Shown here one piece after another: positions 7,733 to 16,404 of a stretch of DNA of 64,000 nt (its first letter is position 1; each line of letters starts with the position of its first letter). The notes under the pieces are model-generated. The model was given only the letters and a program-made list of their open reading frames with translations, ran no database searches and was not told the DNA's origin. The translations under genes were made by a program, and so were the position numbers. The DNA is from Streptomyces griseochromogenes. GTDB lineage: Bacteria > Actinomycetota > Actinomycetes > Streptomycetales > Streptomycetaceae. The DNA lies in NCBI RefSeq assembly GCF_001542625.1, contig NZ_CP016279.1, positions 5,580,001 to 5,644,000 of the forward strand. The letters are read 5' to 3'.

Positions 7733-8276
7733 ATGTTTCCTGAGACGGTGCTTCACACCGAACGACTGATGCTCCGTCCGTTCACCGACGCCGACATCGC
7801 AGACACGCAGGCGAGTTGCGCCGATGCTCTCACCACTCAATGACGTCACCGACTGGTGCACCACTGCCGCCCATACCCTTCGTGAGTCCGGCGACGGCAT
7901 CCACTTCGCGGTCACCGACGCCCGCACCGCGCGACTGATGGGCACCGTCGGATTGAAGAAGACCGACTGGCGAGCTCTGGTGAGCGAGGTCGGCTACTGG
8001 GTATGCCCTTGGGCCCGCGGCCGCGGGATCGCCGCTGAGGCAACCAAGGCATTGGCCCAATGGCTATTGGCCGACCAGCAGTTCCAGCGTCTGGAACTCC
8101 GAGCCGCCACCGAGAACACCGCTTCCCAGAAGGCCGCGCTGAAGGCAGGTTTCCACCGCAAAGGCATCCTGCGAAACGCAGGATTCGTGCACACCGGCCG
8201 GGTCGACCTCATCGTGTTCTCCATACTCCGAGACGACCTCACGCCACCAAACAACAGCGCCGCAGACACGGCATAA
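7733..8276 (+). pseudogene. GNAT acetyltransferase split by a frameshift
   Basis: ATG 7733 opens a normal GNAT start (ETVLHTERLMLRPFTDADI) but stops at 7841. The remaining two thirds, from about 7824 in another frame, hold FAVTDARTARLMGTVGLKK, EVGYWVCPWARGRGIAAEA (acetyl-CoA loop RGRGIA) and the C-terminal ASQKAALKAGFHRKG. The two halves overlap around the missing PLPRPYT-type segment, so a small deletion or one-base change has broken the gene. The longer 150-residue half might still be translated, but it lacks the first two strands. Confidence 0.7.
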
Positions 8277-8527
8277 GACCGGTGATCGTTAACGAGGAAG
8301 CTGCGTGGCTTCTGTTTCGCCCCAATCCACAGGCCTCAGAGGTCGTTGTCTTTCCAAACCTCGTGGGCGGATTCCGCTGCTCAGACATGGGATGGCAGCT
8401 CTCGCGGAAGTCTCGGCCCGTCGTTGGCCGAGATGTTGCGGGGGTGGTGGATACCGTCGATGCGGGCGGTCTTGGAAGCGCGGCGGAAGGCCGCGGCAGT
8501 GCGGGGGGGGTGCCCCTATGACTTTGG

Positions 8528-9730
8528 TCAAGGGGTGATCGGGGTTGGGGGTTGGTAGAAGGTGCCGTCGCGGAGCATGGCGAAGAGCACGTCGGCCCGA
8601 CGTCTGGCGAGGCAGAGGAGGGCTTGGGTGTGGTGCTTTCCCTGGGCGATCTTCTTGTCGTAGTAGGTGCGGGAGGTCGGGTCGGCCAGGGCAGCGAAGG
8701 CGGAGAGGAAGAAAGCCCGCTTGAGCTGCTTGTTTCCCCGGCGGGAGGGCTGTTCGCCGCGGATCGAGGAGCCCGAGCTTCTCGTTGCCGGGGCGAGGCC
8801 GGCGTAGGCGGCCAAGTGGGCGGCGGACGGGAAGTTGGTGCCGTCGCCGACGTCGATGAGGATGCGGGCTCCGGTCCTGATGCCGATGCCGGGCATGGAC
8901 ATCAGGACCTGGGAAAGAGGGTGGGCCTCCAGGAGTTCCTCGATCCGGTGAGCGAGGAGTTTGCGCTGGTCGAGGACTGCTTGGAGCGAGTCGGCCAGGC
9001 TGGGGACGATCAGCGCGGCTGCGTCCGTGCCCGGGACGATGACCGTCTGTTCGTCGAGTGCGGTGAAGACCTCGTCGATCAGCCGTTCCGTCATCCTGGG
9101 AGCCTTGGGGCGGATCAGGGTGATCAGCCTTCGGCGTCCGGCCTTGCGGATCTGGGCTGGGGAGCCGAACTGGCTGAGCAGTTTCAGCACGGCGGGGTGC
9201 TGCATGCGCGGGCCCAGGACGCGTTCGAGGTGAGGGTGGACCTGGGTGAACAGGCCGCGGAGCCGGTTGGACAGTCGGGTGGCTTCGGCGGCGAGGTCGT
9301 CGTCGAAGCCGACGATCATCTCCAGCTCGGCGACGGTGGCGTCGTCCAGGTCGAGCGAGCGCAAGGTGTGCGGCATGGCGCGGGCTGCGTCCGCGATGAT
9401 GAATGCGTCGCGGGCGTCGGTCTTGGCCTCGCCGGGGTAGAGGTCGGCTATCCGCCGCATCGTGAGGCCGGGCAGATAGGCGACCTGGCAGCCCATGTCG
9501 CGGGCGACGGCCAGCGGCAGGGCCCCGATCGTGGCCGGCTGGTCGACGACCACGAGGACGGTGCCGTGCTTGGCCTGCAGTTTCGCGAAGACCTCACGGA
9601 GTTTGGGCTCGCTGTTGGGCAGCCGCTTGTCGAAGGCTTTCTTGCCGGCCGGGGTGACGGCGGTGGCGTGGTGTTCGCCCTTGCCCACGTCCAGGCCGAG
9701 GTAGACGTCGATGTCGCGGGTGTCGATCAC
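8528..9730 (-). CDS. IS110-family transposase, copy 2
   Basis: The same 400-residue protein as at 857-2059, with identical residues throughout, including the DVYLGLDVGK RuvC-like start and the C-terminal MPGIGIRTG and AGLAPATRSSGSS blocks. It starts at GTG 9730 with GGAGG upstream. Perfect identity between copies implies recent transposition or gene conversion. Confidence 0.93.
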   Translation of the reverse strand: MIDTRDIDVYLGLDVGKGEHHATAVTPAGKKAFDKRLPNSEPKLREVFAKLQAKHGTVLVVVDQPATIGALPLAVARDMGCQVAYLPGLTMRRIADLYPGEAKTDARDAFIIADAARAMPHTLRSLDLDDATVAELEMIVGFDDDLAAEATRLSNRLRGLFTQVHPHLERVLGPRMQHPAVLKLLSQFGSPAQIRKAGRRRLITLIRPKAPRMTERLIDEVFTALDEQTVIVPGTDAAALIVPSLADSLQAVLDQRKLLAHRIEELLEAHPLSQVLMSMPGIGIRTGARILIDVGDGTNFPSAAHLAAYAGLAPATRSSGSSIRGEQPSRRGNKQLKRAFFLSAFAALADPTSRTYYDKKIAQGKHHTQALLCLARRRADVLFAMLRDGTFYQPPTPITP

Positions 9731-9966
9731 GTGCAGTGTCCTCCGGTCGTACTCGTCCGGCCCTGCCACGGCACTGATCGCCACATCCACATTACGAAGA
9801 GCCTCCCGACCTGGGGAAAGGCCGGTGGTCATGCCCCTAATCAGCGGTCTGTCAGTGCCTCCGGAGCTGGTGACACCACCCCCCAGGCCATGCACTCGAC
9901 AAGGGGAGGCAGTCATGCCAACTCCGAAGGCCGGTAACCCCGTTGCGGGGCCACGAAGACGGTAAT
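9731..9966 (-). ncRNA. Candidate IS110 bridge RNA region (left end, copy 2)
   Basis: The same left-end sequence as 621-856, upstream of the second transposase. If functional it should have the same target- and donor-binding loops, so comparing the two insertion sites constrains the loop pairing. Confidence 0.5.
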
Positions 9967-9972
9967 GGGGGG

Positions 9973-10482
9973 GAGGAGCTCGAGGCCGAGCCGGAGCGGG
10001 CGCGGCTGGCGCTGGCGGACGCCGAAGAAGTGCTCAGGCGACGGGTGATCGGCTTGGAGCAGTATCTGGAGGCGCTGGCCGAGACGGATGCGCCCGCGGT
10101 GCCGTCCGATGACCGGTCGCAGGGGATGAAGGTGAGGCCGGCCGGGCCGCGCCGGGCTGTTCCTCATGGGCAGGACGCGGTGGGGGGTGAGGTGCTGGCG
10201 GTCGACTACCAGGCGTTGATGACCGCCGCTGAGCAGGCGGGAGTCGATGGGATCGGCGCCCGGCGGGCGGCGGTGGTGCTGGGCTGGGACAGTGCCTCCC
10301 ACTCCCCCGTCGAGGGTGCGCGGGCGAGGTTGGAACGGTTGGTGGAACGGGGCTGGCTGCTGGAGGACAGGGCGGGCAGGGTCGCGCTGCCGTCGCAGGT
10401 GGCTTCGTGGATCTCTAGGAACAGCGTCTGGCGACCGGTTCCGGAGGCAGTTGGTGATCACCTGGCTCACGGATCTCGATGA
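9973..10482 (+). pseudogene. IS-accessory-type coiled-coil/winged-helix protein, 5' end removed by IS110
   Basis: The frame emerges from IS110 copy 2 and reads a Glu/Arg/Leu-rich coiled coil (residues 1-45: ARLALADAEEVLRRR). A linker follows, then a winged-helix-like domain (YQALMTAAEQAGVDGIGARR, ARLERLVERGWLLEDRAGRV). The same architecture is seen intact at 13635-14033 beside an IS5 transposase, and as an N-terminal stub at 24165-24287. The start lies on the other side of the IS and is not found at 600. Function is unknown. Confidence 0.6.
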
Positions 10483-10531
10483 GAAACGACGGCACTGTTG
10501 TGTCCACGAACCTGGGACGCCCAGCCTCTCG

Positions 10532-11083
10532 TCAGAGTGGCTGGCCGTCGAAGGGGTCGCCGGAGCCGGGCCTGAACACCGTGCCGAGGTCGTACTGCGC
10601 GATCCCGAAAGGTTGAAAGTCGGCATCGGCAAGGACGCGGTAGAGGAACTCCGAGGTGGATATGTCGTACTGGTGCCATGCGCCGACGTCATTGGACCGC
10701 GCGAGGACGAGGTACTCGCCCGGCCGCTGGGCGTCGATCAGCCAGAAGTACTCGTCGGCCCATTCGGTGGAGCCCCACTCAACCAGCCCCTTGCCGCCCG
10801 GCGCGTAGATCGCATAGGGCTCGACGGCGCAGTGGCTTCCGAGGTTGTTGTCCTGGTCGACCGACAGGGAGACCCGCCACTGTGTCAGGAAGTCGAACGC
10901 GGGGCCTTCGTCGCGCCCCAGAAAGTAGAGGGAATCACTGAAGACGCCGCCGCCGAAGGCCTCGTAGAGCTCCTTGTAGTCCGCCGGCAGCGGAACACCC
11001 AGCTCTCCCTCGATCGCCGCCCAGTCGACGGAGATCCCGAGCGGCTCCCACCCGGTCAGTTCGATCACTCGCTGAACCCACAT
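10532..11083 (-). CDS. SMI1/KNR4 (SUKH) family protein
   Basis: A 183-residue protein starting WVQRVIELTGWEPLGI. It continues with VDWAAIEGELGVPLPADYKEL and AFGGGVFSDSLYFL, the hallmark of the SMI1/KNR4 (SUKH-1) fold, and ends with short beta segments (YDISTSEFLYRVL). Family members commonly act as immunity proteins to polymorphic toxins or nucleases, or occur as orphan paralogues. No toxin gene is adjacent, so it is an orphan here. ATG 11083 is chosen; GTG 11101 adds six residues. Confidence 0.8.
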   Translation of the reverse strand: MWVQRVIELTGWEPLGISVDWAAIEGELGVPLPADYKELYEAFGGGVFSDSLYFLGRDEGPAFDFLTQWRVSLSVDQDNNLGSHCAVEPYAIYAPGGKGLVEWGSTEWADEYFWLIDAQRPGEYLVLARSNDVGAWHQYDISTSEFLYRVLADADFQPFGIAQYDLGTVFRPGSGDPFDGQPL

Positions 11084-11358
11084 ACAACAATCTTCTAGCA
11101 CCGGCCTTCGTTCCGATGTCCCTCACCCCCCTCGTCACTCAGGTCAAGATCGGCAGCTATCGCACTCAGCCGACCTTGGCGGATTCCTCAGCCCGGGCTC
11201 GTGTGCTGGCGAGGCGATAGGAGTCAGTGCCGGTCTCGGAGGATGGTTTGAGAGTGTTTGATGGGGATCGGACACGAAACCTCGACCAGTGACACGTTGG
11301 GCGTGTCCACCGGCAACGAGCCCGCTAACCTCGGCGGAAGGCTGGCTGCCGGCGGCCG

Positions 11359-11470
11359 TTATGCGCGGCCGCGGGGCGCGAGGAGTATGTGCAGGGCCGT
11401 GACGACGGCGAAGCTGATCGCCAGTACCGCGCAGAACAGGCCGACGGTGACCGCGGTGCCCACCCGTGAG
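11359..11470 (-). pseudogene. C-terminal transmembrane remnant of an unknown membrane protein
   Basis: The reverse strand reads VGTAVTVGLFCAVLAISF followed by VVTALHILLAPRGRA and a stop, a single hydrophobic segment with a basic tail. No start or upstream domain is visible. It resembles the last helix of a transporter. Identity is not recognised. Confidence 0.3.
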
Positions 11471-11513
11471 GGGGAAAGGGGTACACGCGATCGTGCGCGG
11501 CCTTGGCAGCGGT

Positions 11514-12407
11514 TCAGGCGGTCGACGTGATCGCTCGGGTGACGGCCGTGATCGCCGGGGCGGGGTGGCCGGGGAGGCGTGCCACGAGCACCCGGCGGAT
11601 CTCGGGGGGTGCGCCGTCGACGCGCAGCAGGCTCACCCCGGGCGGCAGCACCGGTGAGAGCCGGGACGGCACCGTCGTCACGCCGAAGCCGCCGGCGACC
11701 AGCTGGAGCTTCGTCAGCCAGTCGCGCGCGGAGTGGATGACGCGAGGCCGTCCGGGCAGGCTGGGCCAGACGCCGAGCAGCGGCTCAGAGCTCGATGACG
11801 GGGTGGCGATCCACGCGGCGTCGACCAGCTCGTCGACGTGCACCGTGGTGCGTCCGGCGAACTCTCCGGTCGACGGCACCGCCACGACCAGTTCGGTGTC
11901 CGCGACGGTCTCGACGTGCAGGCGCGGCGAGTCGCCGTCGAAGGGCCGGTGGGGTGGGCGGGACGTCAGCACGGCGAGGTCGAGCGAGCCGGCGCGCAGC
12001 GCCCGGATCAGAGTGGGCGTGGTGCCCTCGCTGGTGGTGACCGTGATCTGCGGGCCGGCCGCCGCGAGGTGTGCGAGGGCGGCGGGCAGGATCGCCGCGC
12101 CCGCGCTCAGGAACACCCCGAGCCGCACCAGTTCGGTCCGCGGGACGGTGCCAGTGAGCTCATGCTCGGCCTCTGCGAGCGAGGCCAGGACCGTGTGGGC
12201 GTGCCGCAGCAGGGTCAAGCCGGAGGGAGTGAGCCGTACCCCGTCTGGGCGGCGTTCGAACAGGGTGGTGCCCACGCTGCGTTCGAGGGCGGCGGCCTGG
12301 CGTGAGACGGCCGACTGCGTGTAGCCGAGTCGGGCAGCTGCCGCGGTGAAGCTGCCGGACTCAGCGATCTGCCGCAGGACCCGCAGTCCCGCGCTGGAGA
12401 TGTCCAT
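11514..12407 (-). CDS. LysR-family transcriptional regulator
   Basis: A 297-residue protein of normal LysR length. The N-terminal winged helix-turn-helix (residues 5-62) contains SFTAAAARLGYTQSAVSRQ. The substrate-binding domain follows from about residue 88 (VRLGVFLSAGAAILPAALAHL). ATG 12407 gives the canonical MDISSAGLRVLRQIAESGS start; the open frame runs six codons further. It is divergent from the oxidoreductase gene at 12509, with 101 bases between, the usual arrangement for a LysR protein controlling its neighbour in response to an effector. Confidence 0.9.
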   Translation of the reverse strand: MDISSAGLRVLRQIAESGSFTAAAARLGYTQSAVSRQAAALERSVGTTLFERRPDGVRLTPSGLTLLRHAHTVLASLAEAEHELTGTVPRTELVRLGVFLSAGAAILPAALAHLAAAGPQITVTTSEGTTPTLIRALRAGSLDLAVLTSRPPHRPFDGDSPRLHVETVADTELVVAVPSTGEFAGRTTVHVDELVDAAWIATPSSSSEPLLGVWPSLPGRPRVIHSARDWLTKLQLVAGGFGVTTVPSRLSPVLPPGVSLLRVDGAPPEIRRVLVARLPGHPAPAITAVTRAITSTA

Positions 12408-12508
12408 GCGGCATACGCATACCACGAATGCCAGATCATCGCTTCCCGCATGCTCACCCAGCTCCTAGTGTCGATCCCACGAGCACGGACGAACACGGAG
12501 GTCATCAC

Positions 12509-13597
12509 GTGCGAGCAGCAGTTCTGACGCGGTTCGGCGCCCCGCTCGCGGTGCGGGAGGTACCCGACCCCAAGGCCGGGGGCGGCGAGGTCGTGGTCGA
12601 GGTCCTCGCCGCCAGCGTGGCGCCCTACGCGGCCGAGGTCTTCGGCGGCAAGCGGAACTACCCCCTCGTCCCTCCTGTCGTGCCCGGTGTCGGCGGCGTC
12701 GGGCGGATCATCCACGTCGGCCCGGACGCCACCCGGCTGCGCGTCGGCGACCTGGTGTGGTGCGACTCGACGGTGCGCTCGCGGGACGACGCCCTGACGC
12801 CCGACATCACGCTCCAGGGCTGGAGCTCGCGCGGCGAGGGCGGCGCGCGGCTCGCCCGGTACCTGCACGACGGTTCGTTCGCCGAGCTCATGCGGGTCCC
12901 GACGGAGAACGTCTTCCCGCTGCCCACCGTGGCAGGGGACGATCCGGCCCGCTGGGCCGCACTCACCGTGCACGCCATCTCCTACGGTGGGCTGCTGGCA
13001 GGCGGGCTCGCAGCCGGCGAGACGCTGCTCGTCAGCGGGGCCACCGGCAACCTCGGCAGCAGCGCGGTCGCGGTCGCGCTCGCGATGGGAGCGGGCCGCG
13101 TGGTCGCCCCGGGCCGCAACCAGGCCGCGCTCGACCTCCTCGCCGACCGGTTCGGTCCGCGGCTGCGCCCGGTCCCGCTGACCGGAGACGAGGCCACCGA
13201 CCGCGCGGCGATGTCCGCGGCGGCCGACGGCCCGATCGACATGGTGATCGACCTGCTCCCGCCGAGCGCACCCAGCTCGGCGTCGCGCGCGGCGGCCATG
13301 ACCGTCCGCGAGTACGGCCGCGTCGTCCTCATGGGCGGCGTCGGCATGCTCGGCGGCGACGACCTCGCGCTCCCGTACCCATGGATCATGCGCAACTCGA
13401 TAACCGTGCGCGGGCAGTGGATGTACCCGCGCACAGCCAATGTCGGCATCATCCGGCTCCTCGCCTCGGGCACTCTGGATCTCGCCCCCGAACGGGTCCG
13501 GTCGTTCGGCCTCGATGCTGTCAACGACGCCATCGCGTACGCCGCCGCGCACGGTGGCCCGTTCGACCGCACCACCCTCACCCCACCGGCTGGCTGA
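12509..13597 (+). CDS. Medium-chain (zinc-type/quinone-oxidoreductase-like) alcohol dehydrogenase
   Basis: A 362-residue MDR-superfamily protein. The GroES-like domain begins VRAAVLTRFGAPLAVREVP. A Rossmann domain at about residues 175-310 carries VSGATGNLGSSAVAVALAMG. The catalytic-zinc Cys is not in its usual place (VAPYAAEVFGGK replaces a Cys-His motif), so it may be a zinc-independent NAD(P)H oxidoreductase. GTG 12509 has GGAGG seven bases upstream and aligns with the family start; the open frame extends to 12428. It is probably regulated by the divergent LysR gene. Confidence 0.85.
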   Translation: MRAAVLTRFGAPLAVREVPDPKAGGGEVVVEVLAASVAPYAAEVFGGKRNYPLVPPVVPGVGGVGRIIHVGPDATRLRVGDLVWCDSTVRSRDDALTPDITLQGWSSRGEGGARLARYLHDGSFAELMRVPTENVFPLPTVAGDDPARWAALTVHAISYGGLLAGGLAAGETLLVSGATGNLGSSAVAVALAMGAGRVVAPGRNQAALDLLADRFGPRLRPVPLTGDEATDRAAMSAAADGPIDMVIDLLPPSAPSSASRAAAMTVREYGRVVLMGGVGMLGGDDLALPYPWIMRNSITVRGQWMYPRTANVGIIRLLASGTLDLAPERVRSFGLDAVNDAIAYAAAHGGPFDRTTLTPPAG

Positions 13598-13634
13598 CAA
13601 GGCCCACTGATCCCCACCCACGGGGCTCGGCCGG

Positions 13635-14033
13635 TTACTGCTTCCTGGCGAAATCGCCAGTGTCGACCTCGGTGAGGATGCCGTGTGTGACCAGGCGTTT
13701 CAACTTGGCTCGGGTGCCTTCAATGTTCTTCGGCAGCAGTTTATGGTCGAGGGCTTCGCAGACGTCTTTGGCCCGCAGCGGTCCGGTCGCCTCGTTGAAG
13801 ACGGCGAGGATACGAGAGTAGTCAGGGTGCTCGGGCAGGTCCGGTGGGACGGCCGGAAGTCGGTCGGCAAGGCCCGTGACGGTCTTCCGGGTGATCGCGA
13901 GGTGCTCGAGGTGCGTATCGGCCTGCCGCAGCCGGGTCTGCAGTTCGCCGATCTGTGTGCGGACGTCGTTGGCCTGGGCCCGGGCGGCATCCTCCTGGAT
14001 GTCCAGCGCGTCGAGCAGGGGCTGGATGTTCAT
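13635..14033 (-). CDS. IS-linked accessory protein: coiled coil plus winged helix
   Basis: A 132-residue protein. Residues 1-55 form a Gln/Leu/Arg-rich coiled coil (DVRTQIGELQTRLRQADTHL). Residues 65-130 look like a winged-helix domain (YSRILAVFNEATGPLRAKDV, GTRAKLKRLVTHGILTEVD). It starts four bases after the stop of the IS5 transposase at 14038-14859, so it is the second gene of that element. Related fragments at 9973 and 24165 also lie next to IS material. Role unknown; a DNA-binding helper or regulator of transposition is a reasonable guess. Confidence 0.6.
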   Translation of the reverse strand: MNIQPLLDALDIQEDAARAQANDVRTQIGELQTRLRQADTHLEHLAITRKTVTGLADRLPAVPPDLPEHPDYSRILAVFNEATGPLRAKDVCEALDHKLLPKNIEGTRAKLKRLVTHGILTEVDTGDFARKQ

Positions 14034-14037
14034 GCGG

Positions 14038-14859
14038 TCACCGCCTGCGGTTCGCGCCGGTGAGGCGGCGGATCATGACGTGGGGCATCGCCCCATAGAC
14101 GCGGGAGGCGGACGACGAAGGGCGGTGCACGTAGTCGCGGACCAGACGCCGGTGCGGTATCAAGATCCCGTAGGTCTGCTCGACCCTCCACCGCTTCGGC
14201 TGCGGCACGAACCCCTTGTCCTGAGGGTTGCGTTCAACGATCTCGACGTCGATGCCCAGGTTGGCGCCGTGCAGGACCACCTGGTTCTTGAAGCCCTGGT
14301 CAACCAGCGCCTTGCGGACGGTGTCGCCGGCGTGTTCGGCGACCTGGCCAAGCAGGACGATGCCCGCGGTGTTGTCGTGCGTGTTCGCGGCGAGGACGAC
14401 GACCGCGATGACCAGGCCGAGGACGTCCACGGCCAGTCCGCGCTTGCGGCCCGACACCCGCTTGGCCGGATCCCGACCGGTCGTGGCGGCGGGGACCCCG
14501 GCGGCCGCGTGAACGCTCTGGGTGTCCAGCACCACCAGCGTCGGGTCCTCTAATCGGCGGGCCCGCTCACGGACCTGGCAGCGCAGGAGCTCATGGATGA
14601 TCTGGTCGGTCCCGTCGTCCCGCCAGGTGCCGAAGTAGTAGTACGTCGCACTCTTCTGGGGAAGATCGCGCGGGAGATAGGCTCACTGGCAGCCGGTCCG
14701 CCCCTGATGGAGCATCGCGTTAACGATCTCTCGCATCTCGTAGGCGCCCTGATGGCCACTGACCGAACGGTGCTGGTCCTTCCACGCAGTGATCACCGGC
14801 TCGATCAACGACCACTGCTCGTCCGATAAGTCACTCGGATACGGCTTGCGTTCACTCAC
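14038..14859 (-). pseudogene. IS5-family transposase with an internal nonsense codon
   Basis: Reading from GTG 14859, the reverse strand gives SERKPYPSDLSDEQWSLIEP, then the DDE region (LVVLDTQSVHAAAG with the first Asp, VDVLGLVIAVVVLAAN, LVDQGFKNQVV) and a C-terminal VEQTYGILIPHRRLVRDY with the catalytic Glu. A TGA at 14683-14685 replaces the Trp of GCQWAYLP, cutting the protein near residue 59. The rest is intact, so one G-to-A change inactivated it. Its partner gene is 13635-14033. Confidence 0.8.
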
Positions 14860-15024
14860 CCCACCACCCCAACAGACCGCAGGCGGCGGACCAGTGGATT
14901 CCGCTCACACGAGCTCGGTCGTGCTGGTCAGCCAATCAGCAGGCTCGGCAGCGATCAAGATTGGCATGAGGAGCGCCAGGTTCATGGCCCACAAGCCCGA
15001 CCACCCAGGGGCCCACTTGACTCC

Positions 15025-15384
15025 TTAGCCCCCTGAGATGTCTTTGAGGGCTCGCATGTTGACGGAGTCGATCACGCGCCTCGACCATTCCAGCTCCCCG
15101 CGGGCGCCGAGCTCGTCCAGCACCAGGCGGTGGAGCTTCGCCCACACCCGCGCCGCGGTCTACTTGGAGAAGCGCCGGTGGACGGTCTGCCATGAGGCAC
15201 CGAAGACTGGCGGCAGCTGCCGCCAGGTGCACCCTGACGTGGCGACGAAGATGCTCGCGGCGAGCACCGCGCGATCGTCGACCCGTCGACGACCGCCGCC
15301 TTGCGGCCTCGTGGGGATCTGTGGTCTCACAGCCCGGAACAAATCCCACAGTCCCTCCGGCACCAGCCCCTCAACGAAGGCCAT
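15025..15384 (-). pseudogene. IS5-family OrfA relic (relative of the 853-bp IS)
   Basis: The reverse strand reads VEGLVPEGLWDLFRAV, FVATSGCTWRQLPPVFGAS and, after TAG 15160-15162, RVWAKLHRLVLDELG and SVNMRALKDI. The TAG replaces the Trp of RRFSxW. It is homologous to OrfA at 6991-7347, but OrfB is gone. The first codons overlap the 3' end of the DUF3626 gene, so the IS end supplied that gene's C-terminus. Confidence 0.8.
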
Positions 15385-16273
15385 CGAGTACCGTCCCCTC
15401 CCTCGGTGCCGGAGTCACCGAGCTGTCCGTGGCCTTCCAGGGAGACCCGAATCGCGCCAGGTAGTGCCACACCTTCTTGATCGCCTGGGAGTCATAGACG
15501 CCGGCACGTGCAGCATCTCCCACGATCCCGGGATCGAGCACGCCGTCGACCGCGATCTGCGAGCCCAAGTCGACGTATTCCTGACCGCGGTAGCCGGGAT
15601 GACGGCGGAGTTCTTCAACCCCGAGTCGGAAGCCGGGGTGCCACTCCACCGGGCAGCCAAGACGCAGAGCCGCGTCCTCGACCGCCGTGCCTCGGTAGCA
15701 GGGGTCCAGGACCAGCGCCTCCACTGCGCATTGCAAGCGGACCGACCCGTGCACCTGCGCCTCGATGTAGTCGTCCAGCTCGTCCTGACGATCGGCGAGG
15801 GTAAGGTCGAGGAGCCCCATACGGGCCGCGACACCGAAATCCGACGGTTCGAGGAAACTGTCCGGGTAGCAGAACGTGGTCCGCGTCAGCGTCTGGGCCG
15901 TCAGCCGGAAGTGGGCCGAGCCGAATCGCGGCGCCCCACCGACCGGCTTGCGACGGAAGTTCAACGCCCCGTAGACGGGGCGCTCATGAGCAGGTGCTTC
16001 GTCGTACGCCCCGGCGAAGATCCGGCTCTCCCAGCGCCATCGGTCGCCGCCGGGATGCGCGGTCAGGCCACCGTTGCTGGTCCCAGTGACGAACTGCGAG
16101 TGGTAGACGCCGCCCTCGGCCATAGCATCCAGGATCGGCTTGCCGTGCAGCAGACGGTCCGGGTGGAAGTTGAGGGTCACCCGCAATGTCGGGTCCATCG
16201 GAGGGCCTGACGCCAGCTCCGTGACATGCCGAAGGGCCCGTTCCTGCGGTGTCTGGGAGGTTGCAGAGCTCAT
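15371..16273 (-). CDS. DUF3626 domain protein
   Basis: A 300-residue protein. Conserved blocks are LRVTLNFHPDRLLHGKPIL, SQFVTGTSNGGLTAHPGGDR, YGALNFRRKPVGGAPRFGSA and EAQVHGSVRL, typical of DUF3626 proteins, which are widespread but uncharacterised in actinomycetes. The His/Asp/Arg-rich N-terminal motifs suggest an enzyme or toxin-like fold, but no activity is established. ATG 16273 fits the family start. The last residues (about REGTVLDGLR) run into the IS5 relic, so the native C-terminus was probably replaced. A perfect palindrome lies 76-91 bases upstream. Confidence 0.75.
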   Translation of the reverse strand: MSSATSQTPQERALRHVTELASGPPMDPTLRVTLNFHPDRLLHGKPILDAMAEGGVYHSQFVTGTSNGGLTAHPGGDRWRWESRIFAGAYDEAPAHERPVYGALNFRRKPVGGAPRFGSAHFRLTAQTLTRTTFCYPDSFLEPSDFGVAARMGLLDLTLADRQDELDDYIEAQVHGSVRLQCAVEALVLDPCYRGTAVEDAALRLGCPVEWHPGFRLGVEELRRHPGYRGQEYVDLGSQIAVDGVLDPGIVGDAARAGVYDSQAIKKVWHYLARFGSPWKATDSSVTPAPREGTVLDGLR

Positions 16274-16348
16274 CAGCACAGTGTTCCCCACCCTGATCAA
16301 CCGGTGCACGCCGATTGTCCACCGACAGCCCGTTCCCCCGTGACGGAG

Positions 16349-16364
16349 TGTTGATTGATCAACA
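16349..16364 (-). promoter_or_regulatory. Palindromic operator candidate upstream of DUF3626 gene
   Basis: TGTTGAT-TG-ATCAACA is a perfect 7-bp-arm palindrome, AT-rich in GC-rich DNA, in the only intergenic space upstream of the DUF3626 gene. The shape fits a MarR/PadR- or GntR-type repressor site. No cognate regulator is adjacent. Confidence 0.5.
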
Positions 16365-16404
16365 ATCGGGACGATCTCTAACTGACCGATCCGGAATGAG
16401 GCTG

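Larger units (their letters stand above)
8503..9973 (-). mobile_element. IS110-family insertion sequence, copy 2 (inverted)
   Basis: Inverted repeat of the element at 614-2084 with the same ends and C/G-tract junctions. The transposase translation is identical to copy 1. It interrupts a coiled-coil IS-accessory-type gene whose 3' part continues at 9973. The two copies bound 6.4 kb. Confidence 0.88.

Noticed and set aside
12215..13621. 468-codon reverse frame across the LysR and oxidoreductase genes
   Set aside because: Low-complexity Arg/Gly/Asp composition opposite a clear oxidoreductase.
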